From NCBI GenBank assembly GCA_023565505.1, contig JAIMBI010000024.1, positions 1 to 53,818 of the forward strand: a stretch of DNA of 53,818 nucleotides, written 5' to 3'. Source of the DNA: Actinomycetes bacterium. Its GTDB lineage: Bacteria > Bacillota > Sulfobacillia > Sulfobacillales > JAIMBI01. The translations under genes were made by a program, and so were the position numbers. Positions 46,317 to 53,818 of the stretch are shown in pieces; the first letter of the stretch is position 1, and every line of letters begins with the position of its first letter. The notes below the pieces were generated by a model. That model was given only the letters and a program-made list of their open reading frames with translations, made no database searches and was not told the origin of the DNA.

Positions 46317-48299
46317 TCAGCCCCGTCCGGCCCGTCGTCGCGCCGGCGGCGTCCCGTCGTCCAACGGCACGTACGCCGCTCCCAACCAGGCGGCCAACCT
46401 CCGGGCCCGTCCCAGTCGCACCGTCCCGCTCTCCCCGTCCACCACCACGGCGTCGGCTCCCATCTGGGTGAGCACCGTGCGGAGCGCCGCCGCGCGCCCC
46501 GCAAGGTCGCCCGACGGGCGCACCCGACCGTCAGTGAGCAGCACCAACCGCACCCGATACCCCGAACGCCCCCCGGCGCCTTCGCCCCAACGCCGAAGCC
46601 AACGTGGCAGCCGGGCGAGCGCGAGATCGAGGGGGGTGTCGCCCCCGGCCGGCAGCGTGGCCACCGCCCGATGCAGCCGTTGACTCTTGGTGGTCGGCGT
46701 CAGGACCACCTGCACGCTCCCGCGGCGGAACGCCACCAGGGCCCAGGCCGGGCGCAGGGGATACAAGCGGCGGGCGAGGTCCAGGATCCATCCCTTGGTC
46801 CGACTCATGCGACCGAGCCCGGCCATCGACCCGCTGGCGTCCACGACCAGGACGACCAGCGGCGTGACCGGCCGCTGTCGGACGACGGCCCGGAGGTCGT
46901 CGGGCCCGAGCCTCAGCGGCCCGGCCGCCGCCCCGGCGACCCGTACCGCGGCGCGTGCCAGGGATGCGCCCCAGGCCACCGGCAGCGCCGCCCGCCCCGC
47001 CCACGGATGCTCCCAGTAGGGGACGACACGCCGCACCGCTCCCCCCGGCGCGGCCGGGCCCGCCGCCGTCCGCCGCCCGGGGCGTCCGGGACGCCGCCGG
47101 CGGCCGCCCGCGTCCGGCAGGACCGCGCGGACCGTGTCCGGGGCGACCACCCGTTCGGCGTCCGTGCCGACGGTCGGGGCGGGGGGATCCGGCCGGGCTG
47201 GGGTCCTGCCCGTTTGGGTGCCGGCGTCGGCGGACGCCGCGGGGGGCGGGGCGCGGTCGCTGCCCGGCGCCTCCTCGGCGTCCGGTGTCTCCGGTGCCGG
47301 GGGTCGCGGATCCGAGGGTGGCTGAGGAGGATCGGGCGGGTCGACGGGGACTCCGCCGCGGTGTTCCAGGACCCAGGGGGCCACGGTGAGGACCTCCTCG
47401 TAGCGCGCCGCGTCCAGGCCGCGGTAGGCGGCCAGGGCCCGCGCCGCCTCGGCCATCACGATGTCCGCCCGGAGCCCCTCCAGGCCCGCCCGGGCACACA
47501 ACTCCGCGATGTAGCGGACGACCTCCGGGGGAACGGTCACGCCGGGCAGGCGCTCCCGCGCCGCCCGGATGCGGTCGGCCTCCTCGCGGTCGGCCTCGGC
47601 CCAGGCGCGCACGAAGGCGTCCGGATCCCGGTGATACCACAGGCGGCGCTCCACCACCTCGGCCCGGGTCCCCGGATCCCGCGGCGCCGCCACCCGCACG
47701 GCGAGCCCGAAGCGGTCCAGCAGCTGGGGCCGGAGCTCGCCTTCGTCGGGGTTCATGGTCCCCACCAGGACGAACCGGGACGGGTACGTGAGGGAGAAGC
47801 CGTCCCGCTCCACGCGGGCCACGCCGCTGGCGGCGGCGTCCAGGAGGAGGTCCACCAGGTGGTCCTCCAGGAGGTTCACCTCGTCGACGTACAGCACGCC
47901 GCGATGCGCGTAGGCCAGGAGGCCCGGCTCGAACACGGGCCGCCCGCCTTCCAGGGTGCGCCGGACGTCGAGATGGCCCATCACCCGGTCCTCGGTCGCG
48001 CCGAGGGGCAGTTCCACCAGGCGCGGCGCCCGCCACTCCGCGGGAGTCGGGACGCTTTCGCCGCAGACGGGGCAGAACGGGAACGGGTCGGCGGGGTCGC
48101 ACCCCCACGGGCACCCTGCCGGCACCGGGACGGGCGGTAGCAGCCGGGCGAACGCCCGGACGGCGGTCGACTTGGCCGTCCCCCGCTCGCCGGTGACCAG
48201 GACCCCGCCCACGGCGGGGGAAACGGCGGCCAGGCGGAGGGCCCACTTCAAGGCATCCTGGCCGACCACCGCGGAGAACGGGAATCCCTCATGCTTCAC
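46317..48299 (-). CDS. ChlI-ChlD fusion, chelatase AAA+/VWA subunit
   Basis: The ATPase partner that powers cobalt insertion by CobN. 660 residues: an N-terminal AAA+ ChlI domain (FPFSAVVGQDALK, Walker A GERGTAKS, a Cys-rich insert CPWGC...CPVC, Walker B LYVDEVNLL), a Pro/Asp/Arg-rich linker (~350-450), and a C-terminal ChlD von Willebrand A domain with MIDAS motif DASGSM. GTG at 48299 overlaps the cobN end, so cobN and this gene are coupled. It replaces the separate CobS/CobT or ChlI/ChlD pair. Confidence 0.93.
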   Translation of the reverse strand: MKHEGFPFSAVVGQDALKWALRLAAVSPAVGGVLVTGERGTAKSTAVRAFARLLPPVPVPAGCPWGCDPADPFPFCPVCGESVPTPAEWRAPRLVELPLGATEDRVMGHLDVRRTLEGGRPVFEPGLLAYAHRGVLYVDEVNLLEDHLVDLLLDAAASGVARVERDGFSLTYPSRFVLVGTMNPDEGELRPQLLDRFGLAVRVAAPRDPGTRAEVVERRLWYHRDPDAFVRAWAEADREEADRIRAARERLPGVTVPPEVVRYIAELCARAGLEGLRADIVMAEAARALAAYRGLDAARYEEVLTVAPWVLEHRGGVPVDPPDPPQPPSDPRPPAPETPDAEEAPGSDRAPPPAASADAGTQTGRTPARPDPPAPTVGTDAERVVAPDTVRAVLPDAGGRRRRPGRPGRRTAAGPAAPGGAVRRVVPYWEHPWAGRAALPVAWGASLARAAVRVAGAAAGPLRLGPDDLRAVVRQRPVTPLVVLVVDASGSMAGLGRMSRTKGWILDLARRLYPLRPAWALVAFRRGSVQVVLTPTTKSQRLHRAVATLPAGGDTPLDLALARLPRWLRRWGEGAGGRSGYRVRLVLLTDGRVRPSGDLAGRAAALRTVLTQMGADAVVVDGESGTVRLGRARRLAAWLGAAYVPLDDGTPPARRRAGRG

Positions 48300-51200
48300 C
48301 GGGATCGTGCCACCCTTCGATCGTGCCTTCGATGTCCTCCAGGAGGTCCTCCAGCGCCGCGGCGACGGCCGGATCCGCGTCCTCCCACAACCCCCGGGCC
48401 CGGGCCTCGAGCAGGCGTTCGGCGATGTCACGGAGCGCCCAAGGGTTCGACCGTCGGAAGAAGGCCTGGACCTCGGGGTCCAACGCGTAGGCCCGGGCGA
48501 CCCGGTCGTACATCCAGTCCTCCACCAGGTCCGCCGTGGCGTCGTACCCGAAGAGGAAGTCGACCGTGTTGGCCATCTCCAGGGCCCCTTTGTATCCGTG
48601 CCGCATCACCGACCGGATCCACCGCGGGTTCGTCACGCGGCTCCGCACGACCCGCCGGGCCTCCTCCTCGAACGTGCGGACCCGGGGCCGGGCCGGGTCC
48701 GCCGAGTCCCCGAAGTACAGCGCGGGTCGGCGGCCCGTGAGCGAGGCGATGGTCGCCGCCAGGCCCCCGTGGTCCTGCAAGTAGTCGTCGCTGTCGAAGA
48801 TGTCGTGCTCCCGGTTGTCCTGGTTCTTGGTGGCCACCTGGACCTGGGCCAGCCGCCGGCGGAACACGTCCTCGGCCGCGACGCCGAATTCCGTCCCGGT
48901 GTAGGCCCAGGCCGACCAGCGCAGGTAGACCGCCGCCAAGTCATCCCGTCCCTCCCACCGCCCGCTGTGCAGCACGGGCAGGATCCCCGACCCGTACGCG
49001 CCCGGCGGACTGCCGAACACGCGGTAGCGCGCCAGGCGCCGGGCGGTTTCCGCGTCCCGCCCCGCCTGCCGGGCCCACAACTCGTCTTCCAAGACGTGCC
49101 GCCGCACGGGGTTGAGGGCCAACGGCTCGTCGAGCGCCGCCACCCGTTCCACGGCCGTCTGCACCAACGCCACCAGGTTGTGGAAGGCATCCCGGAAGAA
49201 GCCGCTGATCCGCACGGTGACGTCCACCCGGGGCCGCCCCAGCTCCTCGAGGGGGATGACCTCGAGGTCCACCACGCGGTGGCTCTCGGGCTGCCACACG
49301 GGCCGGACGCCCAAGAGCGCGAGGATCTCGGCCACGTCGTCGCCCCCGGTCCGCATCGCGGCCGTGCCCCAGACCACGATGGCGACCGTTTCCGGCTCCC
49401 GGCCCTCCGCCTGCCGGTAGCGCTCCACCAACTCCTCCGCCAGCCGCCGTCCGACGGCCCAGGCCGGGCGGCTCGGCAGGCCCCGGGGATCCACCGAGTA
49501 GAAGTTGCGGCCCGTCGGGAGCACGTCGGTCATGCCGCGGGTGGGGGCCCCGCTCGGCCCCGGCGGCACGAAGCCGCCCCCCAGGGCCCGGACCAGGTGC
49601 CGGATCTCGTCTTCGGCCTGGAGCAGGCGGGGCAGGAGGTCGGTCCGCACGGTGTCGAGGACCGCCGCCACCTCCGGGTGGGCCGCGAGCGCCGGGTCGG
49701 GGTCGGTACCGCCCACCACCGCATCCAGGAGCGCGCGGCAGCGTCGTTCGATCTCCCCCCGGACGTCGCCGCGGGTGACGGAGGTCGCACCCGTCAGGCC
49801 GGGCGGCAACGGCCCCGTCCAGGGCGCCCCGAGGTCGTCGGCGCACGCCGCCCAGTCCACGCCCAGGGCCCGGGCGACCACCTCCGGCAGGCCGGGGCCG
49901 TGCGGACCGGCGAGCCGGACGAACCCGAAGAGGAGTTCGCGCCGGGCAGCGGGGTCGGCCGGCGGCTGCCCCAGGACATGCAGGCCGTCGCGGATCTGTG
50001 CCGCCTCGAGTTCGCACAGATACCCATCCACGTCCTGCAGGAAACGGTCGAAGTCCTCCGGGCGCGTGGTCCGGCCCAGGTCGCGCTTCAGCTCGGCGCG
50101 CTCGACCACCTCCCAGATGGCATCGGCGAGGGCGTCGAGCTTGGTGGGATCCAGGACGCGGGCCTGGTAGTACTGGTCCAACAACTGCTGCAGTTCGGCG
50201 AGATCGTCGTAGAGTCCGGCCGCCTGCACCGGGGGGACCAGGTGGTCCACGATGACCGCGTGGCTGCGCCGCTTGGCCTGGGTGCCCTCCCCCGGGTCGT
50301 CCACCACGAAGGGGTACAGGTTGGGCAGATCCGGCAGCGCCAACTCCGGGAAGCAGGCGTTCGACAGGCCCACGCTCTTGCCGGGGAGCCACTCCAACGT
50401 CCCGTGCTTGCCCAGGTGCACGACGGCGTCGGCTCCGAAGCCGTCCCGAAGCCATCGGTAGTAAGCCAGATACTGATGCGGGGGCGGGATCTCCGGACTG
50501 TGGTAGGTGTGGACCGGGTCGTCGTCGGGCGCGCGCGGCGGTTGGATGCCGACGAAGACGTGGCCAAAGGTGAGGCCGGGGATCACGAAGCGGCCGTCGA
50601 GCACCCCCACCGCCCCGGGCGGCGGTCCCCACCGCCGGCGCAGATTTTCCCGGGCCGCGGCCGGCCACCGGTCGTGGCAGGCGGCGTAGTCCGCGACCCC
50701 CCACCGACCGAGGTCCCGGGCCGCCGTCTCCATCGTCCACTCCGTGTCGTGGGTCCCGGCGGCGATGAGGCGGTGCATCAACTCATCCCCGTCGGCCGGC
50801 AGGGCGTCCGCCGGCCCGACGTCGTAACCCGCCTCGGCCAGCGCCCGGAGCAGACGGACGGCGGACGCCGGTGTGTCGAGCCCCACCGCGTTGCCGACGC
50901 GGGAATTCCGCGCCGGATAGTTGGTGAGCAGGATGGCGACCCGACGGGCGGCGGGCGGCTTCGTCCGGAGGCGCGCCCAGCCCGCCGCCTGGTCGGCGAG
51001 CACGGCGATCCGGTCGGGATCGGGCTCGTACCGCCGGGCCGGGATGCCGTCGGCCGCCTGGGGCACCTCCTGACGGAAGGCCACCGGCACCGTCACCACG
51101 CGGCCGTCGAACTCGGGCACGGCCACCGACATGGCCGTCTCCACCGGACTCAAGCCGAGCCCGTTCTCCGCCCAGCGGCGCCGGGGCGCCAGGGAGACCA

Positions 51201-52065
51201 CCGCCTGCAGCACGGGCACGTCCAGGGCCTCGAGCCAGCCGGCCGCGCGGCGCCCCGTGGGACGCCCCACCGTGCCGCGCGGCGGCCCCCCAGGTCCGGC
51301 GACGGCAAAACTCATGGTCACCACCGCCACGGCGAGGCGGTCCTCCGCCGCCTCCCGGACGAGCCGGGGCAACGGTTCGGCGCCGTCAGCCCGGAGCGTC
51401 GGCGCGAACACCGGCAGGGGCACGAGTCCCCGCTCCTGCAACGCCTCGGCGAGGGCCGCGACAAAGTCGAGGTTGCCGGCCAACCAGTGGGCCCGGTAGA
51501 AGAACACGACCGCCACCGGCCCCGCCGGATCCAGACCAGCGGCGCGAACGGCAGCCCGCCACCCCGCCGCGTCCAGCGGCGCGTCCGTCCCCGGCCACCA
51601 GATCCCCTCCCACGGCTCCGCCCGCGGGGGGGCGAATCCGCACGTGGTGCCGAGGAACCGGTCGGACAACCGTCGGAGCAGCTCGGCGAAATTCGCCGCT
51701 CCCCCGTAGCGCGCGTAGGCGGCAAACGTCTCGAGCTCCGGCGGCGGAAGGGAGCTGGCCCGGGTGAGCTCGGGGTCCGGTTCGGGTTCCCCGCTCCACG
51801 CCAAGAGGGGGACCCCGGTCCGGCGACAGTGCGCCGTGACGCGTTCGAACACCGCCGGATGGGCCTTCTTGCCGCCCAGGAGGCTCAGGACCACGACGCG
51901 GGCGGCCGCCAGGGCCGCGTCCACCTCGGCGAGGGCGGCTTCCCCGGCCTCGGTGAGATTGTGGGCGCGAACCGGCGGGACGGGAACGCCCGCCCGCGCC
52001 AGTCGCTCCCGGGCCGCCGCCAGGGCGAGCAGGTCCGTCTCGGCAGTGGTGACGTAGGCGATCAC
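48289..52065 (-). CDS. cobN: cobaltochelatase subunit CobN
   Basis: The large subunit that holds hydrogenobyrinate a,c-diamide and inserts cobalt. 1258 residues, usual for the family. Conserved blocks include YPARNSRVGNAVGLDTPAS, HLGKHGTLEWLPGK, DPKK-like TKLDALADAIW, GRNFYSVDPRGLPS and EMANTVDFLFGYDATA. GTG at 52065 overlaps the previous stop (GTGA). The same frame extends further upstream, but this lies over cobA-hemD and is not conserved. Confidence 0.97.
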   Translation of the reverse strand: MIAYVTTAETDLLALAAARERLARAGVPVPPVRAHNLTEAGEAALAEVDAALAAARVVVLSLLGGKKAHPAVFERVTAHCRRTGVPLLAWSGEPEPDPELTRASSLPPPELETFAAYARYGGAANFAELLRRLSDRFLGTTCGFAPPRAEPWEGIWWPGTDAPLDAAGWRAAVRAAGLDPAGPVAVVFFYRAHWLAGNLDFVAALAEALQERGLVPLPVFAPTLRADGAEPLPRLVREAAEDRLAVAVVTMSFAVAGPGGPPRGTVGRPTGRRAAGWLEALDVPVLQAVVSLAPRRRWAENGLGLSPVETAMSVAVPEFDGRVVTVPVAFRQEVPQAADGIPARRYEPDPDRIAVLADQAAGWARLRTKPPAARRVAILLTNYPARNSRVGNAVGLDTPASAVRLLRALAEAGYDVGPADALPADGDELMHRLIAAGTHDTEWTMETAARDLGRWGVADYAACHDRWPAAARENLRRRWGPPPGAVGVLDGRFVIPGLTFGHVFVGIQPPRAPDDDPVHTYHSPEIPPPHQYLAYYRWLRDGFGADAVVHLGKHGTLEWLPGKSVGLSNACFPELALPDLPNLYPFVVDDPGEGTQAKRRSHAVIVDHLVPPVQAAGLYDDLAELQQLLDQYYQARVLDPTKLDALADAIWEVVERAELKRDLGRTTRPEDFDRFLQDVDGYLCELEAAQIRDGLHVLGQPPADPAARRELLFGFVRLAGPHGPGLPEVVARALGVDWAACADDLGAPWTGPLPPGLTGATSVTRGDVRGEIERRCRALLDAVVGGTDPDPALAAHPEVAAVLDTVRTDLLPRLLQAEDEIRHLVRALGGGFVPPGPSGAPTRGMTDVLPTGRNFYSVDPRGLPSRPAWAVGRRLAEELVERYRQAEGREPETVAIVVWGTAAMRTGGDDVAEILALLGVRPVWQPESHRVVDLEVIPLEELGRPRVDVTVRISGFFRDAFHNLVALVQTAVERVAALDEPLALNPVRRHVLEDELWARQAGRDAETARRLARYRVFGSPPGAYGSGILPVLHSGRWEGRDDLAAVYLRWSAWAYTGTEFGVAAEDVFRRRLAQVQVATKNQDNREHDIFDSDDYLQDHGGLAATIASLTGRRPALYFGDSADPARPRVRTFEEEARRVVRSRVTNPRWIRSVMRHGYKGALEMANTVDFLFGYDATADLVEDWMYDRVARAYALDPEVQAFFRRSNPWALRDIAERLLEARARGLWEDADPAVAAALEDLLEDIEGTIEGWHDPGEA

Positions 52066-53471
52066 GGGGTCGTCCTCCCTTCGGGGGCGGGCAGCCCCGC
52101 CTCCGGCCCCCGGCCCGGCGCCCAGTGGCCGGCGGTCAGGCCCAGCCGCTCCAGGGCCGCCACCGTCGCGGGCGAGGCGCCGAACAGCCGCGCCCGCCTG
52201 AGCGCCCCCCACCGGTCCGGATCCCGGGCCGCCGCCAGGAGGGTCACCGCCCGGGGCGACGAGAACACGGCGAACGTGGCGGGCCGCTCGAACAGGTGGA
52301 AGGCCCGCAGGGGGTCGAGGCCCCGCCGGATCTCGCGCACGACCGGGATCCACTCCGCGCCGCGCCACCCCCCGGGTCTCGCCTCGCCGCGGTCCGGGCC
52401 GGCAAACACGACGCGGCCCGGGCCGCCGGAGCCCCGGTCCGCGACCAGCCCGCGGGCATCCAGGGCGGCGGCGGCGTCGGGGCTCAGGGCACTGAGCGGC
52501 GCGGCCACCGCCCGGAGGTCCTGCCCGGCCGCGCGCCACGCGTCCAGCACCGCTTCGACCGCCTCGGCACTGTCGAAGGCCACCGGCGCGGCGCTGCGGA
52601 GCCAAGCCGCCAGCATCCCCGCGTCGAGGTCCGGCCGGGGAGCGGCGGCCACCAGCCGGACCACCACCACTTCGGCGCCGAGTTCCCGCCAGGCCTCCAG
52701 GCCGTCCAGCTCCCCGGCCACGGCCACCCCGACCACCCGGGTCCCGGCCAGCGGCCCGCGCATGCCCCGACGGATGGGTCCGCCGAGCGGCACCACGTCG
52801 CCCACCACGATGACGCTGGGATGGCCCAGGGGGGTGTCGCGCAGACGGTCGGACAAACCCGCCAGCGTCGTCTCGACGACCCGCTGGTCGCCCCACGTGC
52901 CCCATTCCACGGCGGCCACGGGCGTCGCGTCCGGCCATCCCGCCTCCCTCAGGCGCGCGCCCCACCGCTCCACCTCGCCCGCCCCCATCAGGACGACGAG
53001 GGTCACGGGCCCCGGTTCCGGCACCTGTACCCCGTCCGGGCGCGGTCCCGCCAGCACCACGACCTGGCGGCTTACGCCGCGATACGTCACCGGGATGCCC
53101 CCGGCGGCCGGCACCGCCCACGCTGAGGAGACCCCGGGCACGACCTCGAAAGGCACGCCGGCGGCCGCCAAAGCGGCGGCCTCCTCCCCGCCGCGTCCGA
53201 AGAGGAAAGGGTCCCCGCCCTTGAGGCGCACCACCCGGGCACCCCGCCGGGCTTCCTCGATGAGCCGGGTGTTGATGGCCGCCTGGGGCCACGGCGCGTG
53301 GCCCGGCTCCTTGCCCACGTACAGGCAGAGGGCCTCGGGACGGACCCAGTCGAGCAGGGCCGGGTGCACGAGGCGGTCGTACACCACCACGTCGGCCTCG
53401 GCGAGCAGCGCCCGCCCGCGCACCGTCACCAGCCGCGGATCGCCCGGCCCGGCGCCGACGAGGTACACCAC
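52062..53471 (-). CDS. cobA-hemD: CobA-HemD fusion: uroporphyrinogen-III methyltransferase + synthase
   Basis: Residues ~1-245 are the SAM-dependent uroporphyrinogen-III C-methyltransferase that makes precorrin-2 (VYLVGAGPGDPRLVT, YDRLVHP, RLKGGDPFLFGRGGEE, VPGVSS, GIPVTYRG). Residues ~250-469 are a uroporphyrinogen-III synthase-like domain (weaker conservation; FSSPRAVTLL, FGASPATVAAL). The fusion feeds linear tetrapyrrole straight to corrin/siroheme entry. It overlaps cobN by 4 bases and is preceded by the precorrin-2 dehydrogenase gene 25 nt upstream. Confidence 0.92.
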   Translation of the reverse strand: MVYLVGAGPGDPRLVTVRGRALLAEADVVVYDRLVHPALLDWVRPEALCLYVGKEPGHAPWPQAAINTRLIEEARRGARVVRLKGGDPFLFGRGGEEAAALAAAGVPFEVVPGVSSAWAVPAAGGIPVTYRGVSRQVVVLAGPRPDGVQVPEPGPVTLVVLMGAGEVERWGARLREAGWPDATPVAAVEWGTWGDQRVVETTLAGLSDRLRDTPLGHPSVIVVGDVVPLGGPIRRGMRGPLAGTRVVGVAVAGELDGLEAWRELGAEVVVVRLVAAAPRPDLDAGMLAAWLRSAAPVAFDSAEAVEAVLDAWRAAGQDLRAVAAPLSALSPDAAAALDARGLVADRGSGGPGRVVFAGPDRGEARPGGWRGAEWIPVVREIRRGLDPLRAFHLFERPATFAVFSSPRAVTLLAAARDPDRWGALRRARLFGASPATVAALERLGLTAGHWAPGRGPEAGLPAPEGRTTP

Positions 53472-53496
53472 GCCCGGTCGGGGGCGCTCGACCCGG

Positions 53497-53818
53497 TCAC
53501 CGCGCGTCGGGATCCCCTCCCTCCCGCACGACCGTCCACGCCGCCCGGACGGCCCGGTCGGTCTGGCCGGCCCGGATCCACTCCAGCAAGGGCAATGCCT
53601 CCACGCGGCCCAGGGCCTCCCGCCGGAGCGCCGCCGGCAGCCGGGCCCGGGCCCAGGCCCGCAGCTCGCCGAGCAGGCGGCAGTAGGGACCCCACTCCGG
53701 CCCGTACGCCGCGGCCAGCTGGTCCCGGATGCGCGCCGCGACCCGGGGCGCGGCGCCGCCCGTCGCCACCCCGATGACCAGGGGGTCGCGGCGCACCACG
53801 GCGCCGAACGTCACGTCG
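53497..53818 (-). CDS. precorrin-2 dehydrogenase/sirohydrochlorin ferrochelatase (Met8-like), partial
   Basis: The minus frame is open to the window edge, so only the C-terminal ~106 residues are seen. The FGAVVRRDPLVIGVATGGAAPRVAARIR segment is the conserved central part of CysG-N/Met8 proteins, which oxidise precorrin-2 with NAD+ and can insert iron or cobalt. The rest is the helical C-terminal domain. It heads the cobA-hemD-cobN operon. Confidence 0.85.
   Translation of the reverse strand, partial: DVTFGAVVRRDPLVIGVATGGAAPRVAARIRDQLAAAYGPEWGPYCRLLGELRAWARARLPAALRREALGRVEALPLLEWIRAGQTDRAVRAAWTVVREGGDPDAR

Noticed and set aside
46296..48140. Long plus-strand frame opposite the ChlI-ChlD gene
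   Set aside because: Antisense GC-driven frame; the minus strand encodes a clear chelatase subunit.
48289..53292. cobN extended to ~1667 codons
   Set aside because: The upstream part overlaps cobA-hemD in another frame and is Gly/Arg-rich noise; the family start is at GTG 52065.

Overview
The window is a GC-rich bacterial chromosome segment. It most likely comes from a spore-forming, high-GC Firmicute of the Thermaerobacter/Sulfobacillus/Symbiobacterium kind. Four observations support this: an RNA polymerase delta-like gene (rpoE) beside pyrG, a dnaX-ebfC-recR-bofA block that includes the sporulation gene bofA, a c-di-AMP riboswitch in front of a cell-wall hydrolase, and a short Alu-less SRP RNA next to dnaX. 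The genus is an inference. The first ~660 bases look different: they hold a partial WD40-repeat exported protein with lower GC that resembles Planctomycetes proteins, so this edge may be transferred or chimeric.

Layout. 1-3.1 kb: WD40 fragment, delta-1-pyrroline-5-carboxylate dehydrogenase, hotdog thioesterase, tRNA-Glu(CTC) and tRNA-Gln(CTG). 3.2-5.8 kb: a membrane-stress module, HtpX-PspAB converging on PspA-PspAA. 5.9-8.2 kb: DUF1540-like protein, CTP synthase and RNAP delta. 8.3-9.8 kb: promoter, c-di-AMP riboswitch, NlpC/P60 peptidoglycan hydrolase and terminator. 9.8-15.6 kb: small membrane protein, MarR regulator, A-type Fe-S carrier, NodIJ-type ABC exporter, MFS transporter and an RlmI-like methyltransferase. 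15.66-16.7 kb: selD, which contains an in-frame UGA (selenocysteine) that a normal gene caller would truncate. 16.7-21.9 kb: gltX, bofA, recR, ebfC, dnaX, SRP RNA, two tRNA-Ser genes and tadA. 22.3-25.7 kb: glycosyltransferase and glycogen-debranching-type glycosidase. 25.8-35.4 kb: orphan ParB, a PQQ-like propeller-cytochrome c fusion with a second cytochrome c, HicB-like protein, a ~1.1 kb stretch without a convincing gene, a LigJ-like hydratase, and a large RecB-nuclease/RNase H/SF1-helicase protein. 35.7-37.8 kb: a small decayed island bounded by a 21-bp direct repeat of the tRNA-Arg(CCT) 3' end. It carries an HEPN-MNT toxin-antitoxin pair and an IS21-like end. 37.9-42.0 kb: MerR-regulated drug exporter, dienelactone hydrolase, and a K+-channel-like protein with an altered selectivity filter.

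42.0-53.8 kb is a cobalamin biosynthesis cluster, almost all on the minus strand. In transcription order it holds a precorrin-2 dehydrogenase (partial), a CobA-HemD fusion, CobN, a ChlI-ChlD chelatase subunit fusion, a PduO-type adenosyltransferase, a CobT-BluB fusion and a phosphopentomutase-like enzyme, with a CobC-like phosphatase converging from the plus strand. The cluster covers siroheme/corrin entry, cobalt insertion, adenosylation and lower-ligand synthesis and activation. Several steps are joined by gene fusion and by 4-nt start/stop overlaps. No corrin-ring methyltransferases and no cobalamin riboswitch are visible in the window.

The observations most worth following up are the selenoprotein SelD, the tRNA-Arg island, the propeller-cytochrome pair, the triple-activity nuclease-helicase, and the phosphopentomutase-like enzyme inside the B12 cluster.
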